DNA from: Sphingomonadales bacterium | GTDB lineage: Bacteria; Pseudomonadota; Alphaproteobacteria; Sphingomonadales; Sphingomonadaceae | DNA length: 60,572 nt | Reading direction: 5' to 3' | Assembly: GCA_028868535.1 (NCBI GenBank) | Contig: JAGWUH010000020.1 | Location: forward strand, 1-60,572 | Shown here: positions 40,592-48,218 of the stretch, in pieces | Layout: the number at the start of each line of letters is the position of its first letter | How positions within the stretch are numbered: the first letter of the stretch is position 1 | Position numbers and translations under genes: made by a program | The notes under the pieces: generated by a model | What the model saw: only the letters and a program-made list of their open reading frames with translations | What the model was told of the DNA's origin: nothing | Databases searched by the model: none

Positions 40592-41376
40592 ACCGTCTCC
40601 AGCCAGCGGCGGGTGGCGGTGGCGACCGCCGCGGCGCGCGCGGCGGGTTCGGCGTGGCGTTCGCGCAGCGCCAGCGAGCGCAGTTCCACGGAGAGCGGCA
40701 GCCCTGCCGGCAGCGCGCGGTGGAACGCGGCAAGGTCGAGCGCGCCTTCGCCGCATTGCTCGCGCAGATCGATGGCGTCGACGATTACCGCGTCGAAGTC
40801 GGCCGGATCGGGCCGCTCGGCGCGTGCGTCGCAGACTTGCGCATATGCCAGCAGCGTCGGATCGATTTCCGCGAGGGCCGCCATCGGCGTACCCGACCGG
40901 TCAATGTGAATCGGGTCGAGCAGCAACGCGCGCAACGGATGCGCCACCGCGTCGAGCACCGCCAGCGCGCTCGCGAGGTTCCTGACTTCGGTGAACACGC
41001 CGAACTCCAGCGCGATACGGATGCCGCTGCCTTCGGCATGGCGGCACAGCGCCGCAAGCCACGCCGCGGTCTCGCCCATGTCGGGGTCGGAGGATACGCA
41101 CAGCAGGTTGCGCGCGCCGACTTCCGCGCCGATGTCGATGAGGCGCCGATGGTCGTCGATATCGGCGCCCGGTTTGAGCCAGGCGACTTCGACGTCGAGC
41201 ACCGGCAGGCCCGTCTCCGCCAGTGCGCCGCGCACCGCGCGCGTGGTGGCGGCGTTCCAGTCCGCCGGTTCGACCCAGAGCCCGGCGGCGTCGAACCCGG
41301 CGGCGGCAGCGGCGCGGACGACTTCGACCGCGCCGAACTCGGGCAGGACGCCCGAGGCGAGCGAGATCGGATTCAT
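40588..41376 (-). CDS. Sugar phosphate isomerase/epimerase-like TIM barrel
   Basis: A 262-residue protein of the xylose-isomerase-like TIM-barrel (AP_endonuc_2) superfamily. Acidic and His residues expected at the metal site are present: LDVEVAWLKP, IRIALEFGVF, LLLDPIHI and LPLSVELRS (Glu near the barrel C-terminus). Members isomerise or epimerise hydroxy-keto compounds, not only sugars. It begins 13 bases after the small-type Rieske gene and overlaps the EthD-like gene. In this setting it probably acts on a polyol or hydroxyketone from the degraded substrate (inference). Confidence 0.83.
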   Translation of the reverse strand: MNPISLASGVLPEFGAVEVVRAAAAAGFDAAGLWVEPADWNAATTRAVRGALAETGLPVLDVEVAWLKPGADIDDHRRLIDIGAEVGARNLLCVSSDPDMGETAAWLAALCRHAEGSGIRIALEFGVFTEVRNLASALAVLDAVAHPLRALLLDPIHIDRSGTPMAALAEIDPTLLAYAQVCDARAERPDPADFDAVIVDAIDLREQCGEGALDLAAFHRALPAGLPLSVELRSLALRERHAEPAARAAAVATATRRWLETV

Positions 41377-41389
41377 CGCGCCGGCCCGC

Positions 41390-42568
41390 TCACATTTCCG
41401 GCTCGGGCCGGGTCGGATCGTCCTCCAGGTACCAGTTCAGCCATTCGTGGAAGAACTGGTTGCCGCGCTCGTTGCGGCCGAACACCAGTTCGTCATGCGC
41501 GCCCGATTCGAGCCCGCGCTGGATCTCGAGCCCGATCAGGTAGTCCTCGGTGTAAGTGACGTCGCGGAAGAAGTTGATCATTCCCTCGCATGCGGCCCGG
41601 TCCTCCTCGTCGCGGACCGGCTCGCGACGCAGGTAATTGAGCACGGTGCGGTTCCTGTCCGGCGTCGGTCCCGGGAACAGCTGGGCGACCTGGGTGATCT
41701 CCGGCGCGACGAAGATCGAGACGTTGGGGAAGAAGATGCGGACGAAGTCGTAGCCGTTGTTCTCCTGCTCGCCCCAGGTCTCGCGCGGCAGCGGTCGCAG
41801 CGCCTCGGCGATCCGGCGCTGCGGAAAGCCGATGCGGATGTTGGGACCGAAGCCCTCGTAATGCATGCAGTTCGACGGCGTGCGCGGCGCGATCGTCTCC
41901 GGGTGGAGCGAGGCGAAGTGGTAGCCTTCGAGGTAGCCGTCGAACGCGATCTTCCAGTTGGCGCCCTCGATCGTGCGGCTGCCGAGGTAAGTCCAGTTGG
42001 CGAAGTCGAGCGCGTCGAAATCCTCCAGGAAACCGCGGAAATAGCCGTCGAGATCGATCGGCGCGTTCGGCGTGAGGCAGACGAAGATCATGCCGCTGCG
42101 TTCCTCGCAGGGCAGTTCGCGCAGGCCCCGCTCGGCCTTGTCGACCTCGCCGAAGGTGCTGGCCTCAGCCACGGCGATCAGCTTGCCGTCCTGGCCGAAG
42201 GTCCAGCCGTGGTACTTGCAGACGAAGCGCGGGCAGTTGCCGTGCCCATCGGCCGCGACCGGCGCTCCACGGTGCGAGCAGACGTTGAGGAAAGCCCGGA
42301 CCCGCCCTGTCTTGTCGCGGTTGATCAGCACCGGCATGCCGACCGCTTCCATCGCCTTGTAGTCGCCCGGGTTGGGCAGTTCGGCGGTGAACGCCAGCAT
42401 CAGCGGCACGCGCTTGAACACCAGCTCCATCTCGGCGCGCCACTGGTCCTTGTCGGTATAGCTGCGGCTGGGAACGGTGAGGGCCCGGTCCGTCATGAAG
42501 GTCGTCTTGTTCTCGACGTAATCGAGCATGGTCCCGGCGACTTCGCCGACGCGCTGGACACGGTCCAC
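41390..42568 (-). CDS. Rieske non-heme iron oxygenase, small type
   Basis: A 392-residue Rieske oxygenase. Ligands are Cys97/His99 (CSHRG) and Cys117/His120 (CKYHGW); catalytic histidines are His217 and His222 in DGYLEGYHFASLHPE after NWKIAF. GTG 42568 (VDRVQRVGEV) is chosen because GGGAGA precedes it and because alignment with the paralogue at 48219-49403 puts both N-termini at the same place. The two share LPLMLAxTxELPN, AEASTFG and RNExGNQFFH(E/K)W. It heads an operon with the TIM-barrel and EthD-like genes and is divergent from the acyl-CoA synthetase. Confidence 0.93.
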   Translation of the reverse strand: MDRVQRVGEVAGTMLDYVENKTTFMTDRALTVPSRSYTDKDQWRAEMELVFKRVPLMLAFTAELPNPGDYKAMEAVGMPVLINRDKTGRVRAFLNVCSHRGAPVAADGHGNCPRFVCKYHGWTFGQDGKLIAVAEASTFGEVDKAERGLRELPCEERSGMIFVCLTPNAPIDLDGYFRGFLEDFDALDFANWTYLGSRTIEGANWKIAFDGYLEGYHFASLHPETIAPRTPSNCMHYEGFGPNIRIGFPQRRIAEALRPLPRETWGEQENNGYDFVRIFFPNVSIFVAPEITQVAQLFPGPTPDRNRTVLNYLRREPVRDEEDRAACEGMINFFRDVTYTEDYLIGLEIQRGLESGAHDELVFGRNERGNQFFHEWLNWYLEDDPTRPEPEM

Positions 42569-42638
42569 TGCATTCTCCCGACAGGTTTTGTATGCGAAAC
42601 TGCCGCCGACTAGAGCAAGGCAGAGGCAGGGCGGCAAG

Positions 42639-42654
42639 CTGGCAGAGGTGACAG
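42639..42654. promoter_or_regulatory. Candidate dyad-2 site, best copy
   Basis: CTGGCA-GAGG-TGACAG, a full fit to CTGNCA-N4-TGNCAG, in the 159-base region between the divergent Rieske (42568) and acyl-CoA synthetase (42728) genes. GGTGCGCGCC follows, as GGTGCGCC does (reverse strand) at the 52296 copy. Confidence 0.45.
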
Positions 42655-42727
42655 GTGCGCGCCCGCCGCGACGCCCTTGCCTTTTCGCCAGTTGGCCGCT
42701 TCGCGCGCGATGGGCAGGCAGGGACGC

Positions 42728-44350
42728 ATGAACGAGAACAGTAACGCGCCCTGGGCCTGGCTGCCGATCCCGCCGGCGCACTTGCGCGCTTTCGCCGAGG
42801 CCGGCGCCTGGGATCGCCGCACGATCGCCGAAAGGGCGGAAGCGCTGGTTGCCGCCGATCCCGGCTTCGTCGCCTTCGTCGATGGCGCGGTGTCGATGAC
42901 CCGGGCCGAGCTCTGGGCGGAGGCCGAGGCGCTGGCCGTCGCGCTCCACGCGCGCGGGCTGCGGCCGGGCGACGTCATCGCATTCCAGGTGCCGAACTGG
43001 CGCGAGGCGGCGGCGATCAACCTGGCGGCCGCGCTGTCCGGGCTGGTCATCAACCCGATCGTCCCGATCTACCGCGACCACGAAGTCGTGCAGATGCTGG
43101 CCGACTGCCGGGCGCGGGCGCTGTTTGTGCCGGCATCCTTCCGCAAATTCGACTATGCGGCGATGGCGCTGCGGCTCAAGGCGCAACTGCCGGCGCTGGC
43201 GCATGTGTTCACCGTGCGCGGCGCGGGCGAGGGCGACTACGCGGCGCTGGTGGCCGAGGGCAGGGGGCGGCCCTTCGCCCGGCCGCGCGTCGACCCGCTT
43301 GGCGTCAAGCTGGTGCTCTACACCTCGGGCACCACCGGGCGGCCCAAGGGCGTGCTGCACAGCCATTGCACGCTCGCCCACATCCTCGCCGCCAGCGCGG
43401 CGCATTGGGGCGTGCAACCCGGCGAGGCGACGCTGATGCCCTCGCCGGTCACGCATATTTCGGGCTATGCCAACGGCCTCGAGGCGCCGCTGGTCTGCGG
43501 CACGCGCACCGTGCTGATGGAAAGCTGGGACGCGGCCGAGGCGCTGGCCCTGATCGAGCGCCATGGCCTGGTCGGCACCGTCGCCGCGACGCCCTTCCTC
43601 GTCGAGCTGGCACAGGTCGCGCGCGACAGCGGTCGGCGCTTGCCCGGCTTCCGCTTCTTCGCCTGCGGCGGCGCCGCGGTGCCGGCCGAACTGATCCCCG
43701 CCGCCAACGCCGCGTTCGCCGATTGCCGCGCGTTCCGCGTGTTCGGCGCATCGGAAGTGCCGCTGGTGACGTTCGGCTGGCCGCATGACGCGCACCTTGC
43801 CGCCACCACCGATGGCGAGATCGTCGATTACCAGGTCCGCATCGTCGATGGCGCGGACCGCGACCTGCCCGATGGACAGGAAGGCGAAATTCTCGCCCGC
43901 GGGCCGGGCATGATGCTGGGCTATGCCGACGAGGCGCAGACGCGCGAGGCGATCACCAACGACGGCTACTTCCGCACCGGCGACCTCGGCGTGCGCAGCG
44001 CCGAGGGGGCGATCACCATCACCGGCCGCAAGAAGGACCTCATCATTCGCGGCGGCGAGAACATCTCCGCCAAGGAGATCGAGGACGTGCTGCACGGCCA
44101 CCCGGCGGTGCGCGAGGCGGCGGTGGTGGCGATGCCGCACGAGCGGTTGGGTGAGGGGGTCTGCGCGTTCGTGATCGCGCGCGGTGCGGTGCCAACGGCG
44201 GCGGAGCTCGCCGCGCACGTGGCGGCGAGCGGGCTGGCAAAGCAGAAGATCCCCGAGCGTTTCGAGTTCCTCGCCGATTTTCCGCGCACGGCATCGGGCA
44301 AGGTCCGCAAGGACCGGCTACGCGCCGACATCGCGGCGAGGTTGGCGTAG
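42728..44350 (+). CDS. AMP-dependent acyl-CoA synthetase/ligase
   Basis: A 540-residue class I adenylate-forming enzyme making an acyl-CoA from a carboxylic acid, ATP and CoA. It has the P-loop YTSGTTGRPKG (198-208), the GYFRTGDLG hinge region, GRKKDLIIRGGENIS, and the catalytic Lys525 in ASGKVRKDR. It resembles cyclohexanecarboxylate- and fatty-acid-CoA ligases. ATG 42728 is favoured over a frame start at 42677, which would run into the shared control region. Divergent from the small-type Rieske operon. It most likely activates the side chain that the acyl-CoA dehydrogenases process (inference). Confidence 0.94.
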   Translation: MNENSNAPWAWLPIPPAHLRAFAEAGAWDRRTIAERAEALVAADPGFVAFVDGAVSMTRAELWAEAEALAVALHARGLRPGDVIAFQVPNWREAAAINLAAALSGLVINPIVPIYRDHEVVQMLADCRARALFVPASFRKFDYAAMALRLKAQLPALAHVFTVRGAGEGDYAALVAEGRGRPFARPRVDPLGVKLVLYTSGTTGRPKGVLHSHCTLAHILAASAAHWGVQPGEATLMPSPVTHISGYANGLEAPLVCGTRTVLMESWDAAEALALIERHGLVGTVAATPFLVELAQVARDSGRRLPGFRFFACGGAAVPAELIPAANAAFADCRAFRVFGASEVPLVTFGWPHDAHLAATTDGEIVDYQVRIVDGADRDLPDGQEGEILARGPGMMLGYADEAQTREAITNDGYFRTGDLGVRSAEGAITITGRKKDLIIRGGENISAKEIEDVLHGHPAVREAAVVAMPHERLGEGVCAFVIARGAVPTAAELAAHVAASGLAKQKIPERFEFLADFPRTASGKVRKDRLRADIAARLA

Positions 44351-44355
44351 GACGT

Positions 44356-44393
44356 GATGACTTTAGCTTGAAGCAAGCTTCAACCAGGTCATC
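44356..44393. terminator. Hairpin between convergent genes
   Basis: GATGAC (44356-44361) pairs with GTCATC (44388-44393), and TTGAAGC (44368-44374) pairs with GCTTCAA (44377-44383), with an unpaired stretch between the two stems. It lies between the stops of the synthetase and the SDR. There is no T-tract, so intrinsic termination is uncertain. Confidence 0.5.
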
Positions 44394-44401
44394 GGCAACG
44401 C

Positions 44402-45217
44402 TCAGGCGCCGCGCGGGCTGGACGACGCCGCCGCGATCGAGGCGGCGATCTCGTCGGGGCGGGGATTGCGCCGCAGCGTCAGGCCGCCATTCACCTGCAG
44501 GTTCTCGCCGGTCATGAAGCACTCGTCCTCCGCGAGGAACACGACCGCAGCGGCAACGTCGTCGCTGGTGCCCCAGCGGCCGAGCGGATAGCCGGGCAGG
44601 AATGCTTCGAACAGCCCGGGGACCTGCTTCGCATCGGCGTTCATCGGCGTGTCGGTGAGCCCGGGCGAGATCGAGTTGGCGCGGATGCCCTCCAGCCCGA
44701 ATTCGTTGGCGACGCAGCGGATGACGTGGTCGGTCCCGGCCTTGGTGCCCATGTAGGCGGCATGGTCGTTCAGCATGATCGTCGCGGTGGCCGAACTGAT
44801 CTGGATGATCGAGCCGCCACGCCCGCCACGGCTCCTCGCCATCTTGCGCACCAGCGCCTGGTAGAGCCGGAACGGCCCGGCGAACTGGAGCGCGATCATG
44901 CCGTCGAGCTCCTCGCCGGTGGTGTCGAGGAACGGCTTGAGCAGCCCCCAGCCGGTGGCGTTGACCGCGATGTCGATGCCGCCGAGCCGGCTGCCGGCGG
45001 CATCGACCAGCGCCTCGACGCTGCCCGGGTCGGTGAGGTCGCACGGCGCCCACAGGCAGCCGGTGGCGCCGGCGAAGGCTTCCAGCACGTCGGCCTTGCG
45101 GCCCGAGACCATGACTTTCGCGCCTTCCACCATCAGCCGCCGGGCGATGTGCTGGCCCATGTTGTCCACGCTCGATGCGCCGAGAATCAGTGCGGTCTTG
45201 CCTGCGAGCCGGCCCAT
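44402..45217 (-). CDS. SDR family protein, enoyl-reductase-like
   Basis: A 271-residue SDR with an atypical nucleotide motif, GASSVDNMGQ (13-22), like the GxxxxxSxG form of enoyl-ACP reductases and some divergent SDRs. NATG replaces NNAG (86-89). Ser142 and Tyr155/Lys159 (YMGTK) are standard, which argues for a hydroxyl/keto substrate rather than an enoyl one. ATG 45217 has AAGGAGAG upstream. Divergent from the SDR at 45356, with only 138 bases shared between them. The C-terminal 25 residues after NGGLTLRRN form an Ala-rich extension. Confidence 0.88.
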   Translation of the reverse strand: MGRLAGKTALILGASSVDNMGQHIARRLMVEGAKVMVSGRKADVLEAFAGATGCLWAPCDLTDPGSVEALVDAAGSRLGGIDIAVNATGWGLLKPFLDTTGEELDGMIALQFAGPFRLYQALVRKMARSRGGRGGSIIQISSATATIMLNDHAAYMGTKAGTDHVIRCVANEFGLEGIRANSISPGLTDTPMNADAKQVPGLFEAFLPGYPLGRWGTSDDVAAAVVFLAEDECFMTGENLQVNGGLTLRRNPRPDEIAASIAAASSSPRGA

Positions 45218-45355
45218 GTCATCGCTCTCCTTGCTTGTCGGCCGCTGGCTAGCACCTTGCCCTGTCGGCCCGGTCCTGACCAAAAGGCGAGTGGCCCGCG
45301 TCGTGGCGAGCAGCGACAACCGGGCGCAATCGGAAATCCGGGTGAGGAGCGTTTC

Positions 45356-46117
45356 ATGGATCTGGGACTCAAGGGGCTGAAGGCGATACTGGTGGGCGCC
45401 AACGGCGGCATCGGCCGCGCGGTCGCCCATGCGCTGGCCGACGAGGGTTGCGACGTCGCCGTCTGTGGCCGCAGCCAGGGCAAGGTCGACAAGATCGCCG
45501 GCGAACTCGCGACCCGGCCGGTCAAGAGCCTCGCCGAAGCCGCCGACGTCACCGACCCGGCCGCGGTCCCCGCCTTCGTCGAGCGCGCCGCGCAGGCGCT
45601 GGGCGGCTGCGACATCTTCATCAGCTTCACCTCGGTCAACCCCGGCGAGGACACCGATGCCGCCTGGCAGCTCGTGCTCGACACCGACATCCTGCCGATG
45701 CGCCGCGGCATCGCCGCCGCGCTGCCGTTCCTCAAGCAGTCGAAGGCCGGGTCGATCGTGTGCATGAGTTCAACCGGCGCGGTCGAGGAATTCATGGGCG
45801 TGCAGCCGTACAATGCGCTCAAGGCGGCGGTCATCGCCTATTCGTCGGCACAGGCGCAGGCGCTGGCGTCGCTCGGTATCCGCTGCAATTGCGTGACCCC
45901 CGGCCCGGTCTGGACCGAGGATGGCCCGTGGCCGCAGATCAAGGAGCACATGAACGATTTCTACAACTCGATCATGGGGCAGCTCCCGCTCGGTGCGATG
46001 ACCTCGGGCGAGGACATGGCGCGGACGATCGCCTTCGTCGCTTCCCCGGCGTGCAGGACGATGACCGGCGCCAACATCGTCGTCGACAGCGGGTTGACCA
46101 AGCGCGTGCAGTTTTGA
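45356..46117 (+). CDS. SDR family oxidoreductase
   Basis: A 253-residue SDR with VGANGGIG (13-20). The structural NNAG motif is absent; SFTS stands there (90-93), a marked divergence. Ser139 and Tyr152/Lys156 (YNALK) are intact. A GEDT stretch precedes an unusual helix (DILPMRRGIAAALPFLKQ). GGTGAGGAGC is the ribosome site for ATG 45356; a much longer upstream frame is out of register with any gene. A VOC gene follows after 2 bases, so both belong to one operon running towards the Rieske genes at 46768 and 48219. Confidence 0.88.
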   Translation: MDLGLKGLKAILVGANGGIGRAVAHALADEGCDVAVCGRSQGKVDKIAGELATRPVKSLAEAADVTDPAAVPAFVERAAQALGGCDIFISFTSVNPGEDTDAAWQLVLDTDILPMRRGIAAALPFLKQSKAGSIVCMSSTGAVEEFMGVQPYNALKAAVIAYSSAQAQALASLGIRCNCVTPGPVWTEDGPWPQIKEHMNDFYNSIMGQLPLGAMTSGEDMARTIAFVASPACRTMTGANIVVDSGLTKRVQF

Positions 46118-46119
46118 CC

Positions 46120-46632
46120 ATGGCCGGGCAGCCCCGGGGGCAACTCGGCGTTCGGGGCGTGCACCACATCGGCGTATCGGTCCCCGACCTGGAGCGGGCG
46201 CGCGAATTCTACGTCGACATCCTGGGCGGGGTCGAGGAAGTCGCCCCGCTCGAATGGCGGGACAATCCGTTCATCGACGCCGTCGTCGGGCTGCCCGGCA
46301 GCGCCGCCCGGCAGTTCATGGTCCGCCTCGGCAATACCCATATCGAGGTGTTCGAGTATGCCAGCCCGCGCTCCGCACCGCAGGACCCGGCGCGCGGGGT
46401 GCACAACTTCGGCTACACCCATTTCGCGGTGCAGGTCGACGACCTCGCCGCCTGCTACCGGCGCGTGCTCGCTGCCGGGCTTCCGGTCCACACCCCGCCG
46501 GCATTCGAGAACATCGTCACCCGTGCCGACGGCTCCAGGACCGGCTACGCCGCGACGTATTGCCGCGACTTCTTCGGCAATGTCTTCGAGATCATGGAAA
46601 TCCACGCCTGCGAGGACATGCCCTCGATCTGA
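46120..46632 (+). CDS. VOC family (glyoxalase/dioxygenase-fold) protein
   Basis: A 170-residue two-module VOC protein. GVHHIGVSVPDLERAREFY and YTHFAVQVDDLAACYRR open the two modules; IEVFEY and VFEIMEI supply the Glu positions. The His and Glu residues at equivalent points are consistent with a His-Glu-His-Glu or 2-His-1-Glu metal site. It is not a close relative of the two other VOC genes, which share a WDGxDPLR tail. The ATG is 2 bases after the SDR stop. Possible roles: epimerase, glyoxalase or extradiol-type cleavage. Confidence 0.87.
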   Translation: MAGQPRGQLGVRGVHHIGVSVPDLERAREFYVDILGGVEEVAPLEWRDNPFIDAVVGLPGSAARQFMVRLGNTHIEVFEYASPRSAPQDPARGVHNFGYTHFAVQVDDLAACYRRVLAAGLPVHTPPAFENIVTRADGSRTGYAATYCRDFFGNVFEIMEIHACEDMPSI

Positions 46633-46643
46633 CCGCCGCATAA

Positions 46644-46663
46644 AAAGGGCACATCTGCCGGTT
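46644..46663. promoter_or_regulatory. Operator-like palindrome, site D
   Basis: AAAGGGC-acatct-GCCGGTT; the right arm is exact and the left arm has two differences. Centred about 114 bases upstream of the Rieske start at 46768. The sequence from CTGCCG onward closely matches that after site B. Confidence 0.5.
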
Positions 46664-46665
46664 TC

Positions 46666-46681
46666 CTATTCAAAGTGACAG
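46666..46681. promoter_or_regulatory. Candidate dyad-2 site next to site D
   Basis: CTATTC-AAAG-TGACAG. The right arm is exact; the left arm is poor but equals that of the copies upstream of the genes at 24712 and 57444. It lies 2 bases after palindrome D, the same spacing as in the site B region. Confidence 0.35.
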
Positions 46682-46767
46682 GGTTTCGCGCCGCCGTTCT
46701 TGACCTCGATCAAGCGCCGAAATCGCCGATGTGAGAACCCTTCGGAAACACGATCCGGAGGATGGCG

Positions 46768-48168
46768 ATGGCCGATTACGATTCGAGCGAACCGATCAGG
46801 ATGGCGCACTGCCCGGGGCCGGGTTGGCAGGACATCCTGGCCGGGGACGACGTGCAGCCGCCCGCCTTCATGGCGGAGGGTCATGACCGGTACCTCGGAT
46901 CAGAGCCGATCGACGCGGCGCGCTACTACTCCCCCGAATTCTTCCGCCGCGAGGTCGAGAAGATGTGGCCGGTCGTCTGGCAGTTCGCCGCGCGCGAGGA
47001 GGACATGCCCGAGCCCGGCGACTACGTCACCTACGAGAACGCCGGCCGCTCGTTCCTGCTGGTCCGGCAGGAGGACGGCGGGGTCCGCGCCTTCCACAAC
47101 GTCTGCCTCCATCGCGGCCGCAAGCTCAAGACCGACAGCGGCAGCGCCGAGCAGTTCGTCTGCCCGTTCCACGGCTTCGCCTGGAATACCGACGGCAGCT
47201 TGCGCAACATTCCCTGTCGCTGGGACTTCGGCCACCTGACCGACGCGCGCATGCAACTGCCCGAGGCGACGGTCGGCCGTTGGGGTGGCTACATCTTCGT
47301 GCGCGACAACCCCGACGGGCCGAGCATCGAGGAATACCTCGCCCCGCTGCCCGAATGGTTCAAGCGCTGGCGCCACGAGGACTGCGTGACCGTGGCCTGG
47401 GTCGGCAAGGTGATCGACGCCAACTGGAAGATCACCATGGAAGCCTTCATGGAGAGCTACCACGCCTACGTCACGCACCCGCAGTTGATGCCGTTCACCG
47501 GCGACGCCAATGCCGCCTACCACGTCGTCGGCGAGCACGTGAACGTCAACTACACCCCGTTCGGCGTGGTCTCGCCGCACCTCGATGGCGACGGCCTGCC
47601 CGAGCAGTGGATCATCGACGAGTTCCGCAAGTACAACGGCCGCTCCGCCGACAACTATGATCCCGAAAAAGACAGCATGAACATTGCCGTCCCCGCGGGA
47701 AAGACCGCACGCCAGGCGCTGGGCGAGGCGATGCGGCGGACCTCCGAAAGCATGTTCGGCGGCGACTATTCGGGCGTCTCGGAGAGCGAGCTGCTCGACG
47801 CGCTGGTGTTCAACGTCTTCCCCAACTTCGCGCCGTGGGGCGGCTTCATGCCCAACATCGTCTACCGCTGGCGTCCGTGGCCCGACCAGGACAAGTGCCT
47901 GATGGAGGTGCGCGTGATTGCCCGCGTCAAGGAGGGCGAGCCGCGTCCGGCCGGCGTGCCGATGCACATGCTCGGGGCTGACGAGAAGTGGGCCGACGCG
48001 CCTGAGCTCGGCGTCGTCGGCGGTGTGCTCGACCAGGACACCGAGAACATGCAGCTCTGCCACGAGGGGCTCAAGGTCTCGAAGAACCAGCGCGTAGAGT
48101 TCGGCGATTACCAGGAAGTCCGCCTGCGCCACATCCACCAGCTGATCGACCGTTACCTGGCGCGCTGA
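46768..48168 (+). CDS. Rieske non-heme iron oxygenase, alpha subunit
   Basis: A 466-residue terminal oxygenase. Rieske ligands are Cys113/His115 (CLHRG) and Cys132/His135 (CPFHG); catalytic histidines are His232 and His237 in AFMESYHAYVTHPQ after NWKIT. ATG 46768 is preferred over ATG 46762 because CCGGAGG ends directly against the earlier ATG and gives the right spacing only to the later one. Close paralogue of 17766-19178. Downstream of palindrome D; the small-type Rieske gene at 48219 follows after 50 bases. Confidence 0.94.
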   Translation: MADYDSSEPIRMAHCPGPGWQDILAGDDVQPPAFMAEGHDRYLGSEPIDAARYYSPEFFRREVEKMWPVVWQFAAREEDMPEPGDYVTYENAGRSFLLVRQEDGGVRAFHNVCLHRGRKLKTDSGSAEQFVCPFHGFAWNTDGSLRNIPCRWDFGHLTDARMQLPEATVGRWGGYIFVRDNPDGPSIEEYLAPLPEWFKRWRHEDCVTVAWVGKVIDANWKITMEAFMESYHAYVTHPQLMPFTGDANAAYHVVGEHVNVNYTPFGVVSPHLDGDGLPEQWIIDEFRKYNGRSADNYDPEKDSMNIAVPAGKTARQALGEAMRRTSESMFGGDYSGVSESELLDALVFNVFPNFAPWGGFMPNIVYRWRPWPDQDKCLMEVRVIARVKEGEPRPAGVPMHMLGADEKWADAPELGVVGGVLDQDTENMQLCHEGLKVSKNQRVEFGDYQEVRLRHIHQLIDRYLAR

Positions 48169-48218
48169 AACGCCGTTCGGCCTGCGATCATCCATCTGAC
48201 GTCGAAGGAAACTCCCCC

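Noticed and set aside
41390..44218. Very long (942-residue) open frame that includes the small-type Rieske gene
   Set aside because: Only the part from GTG 42568 is homologous to the paralogue at 48219. The upstream portion is antisense to the acyl-CoA synthetase and is not an N-terminal fusion.
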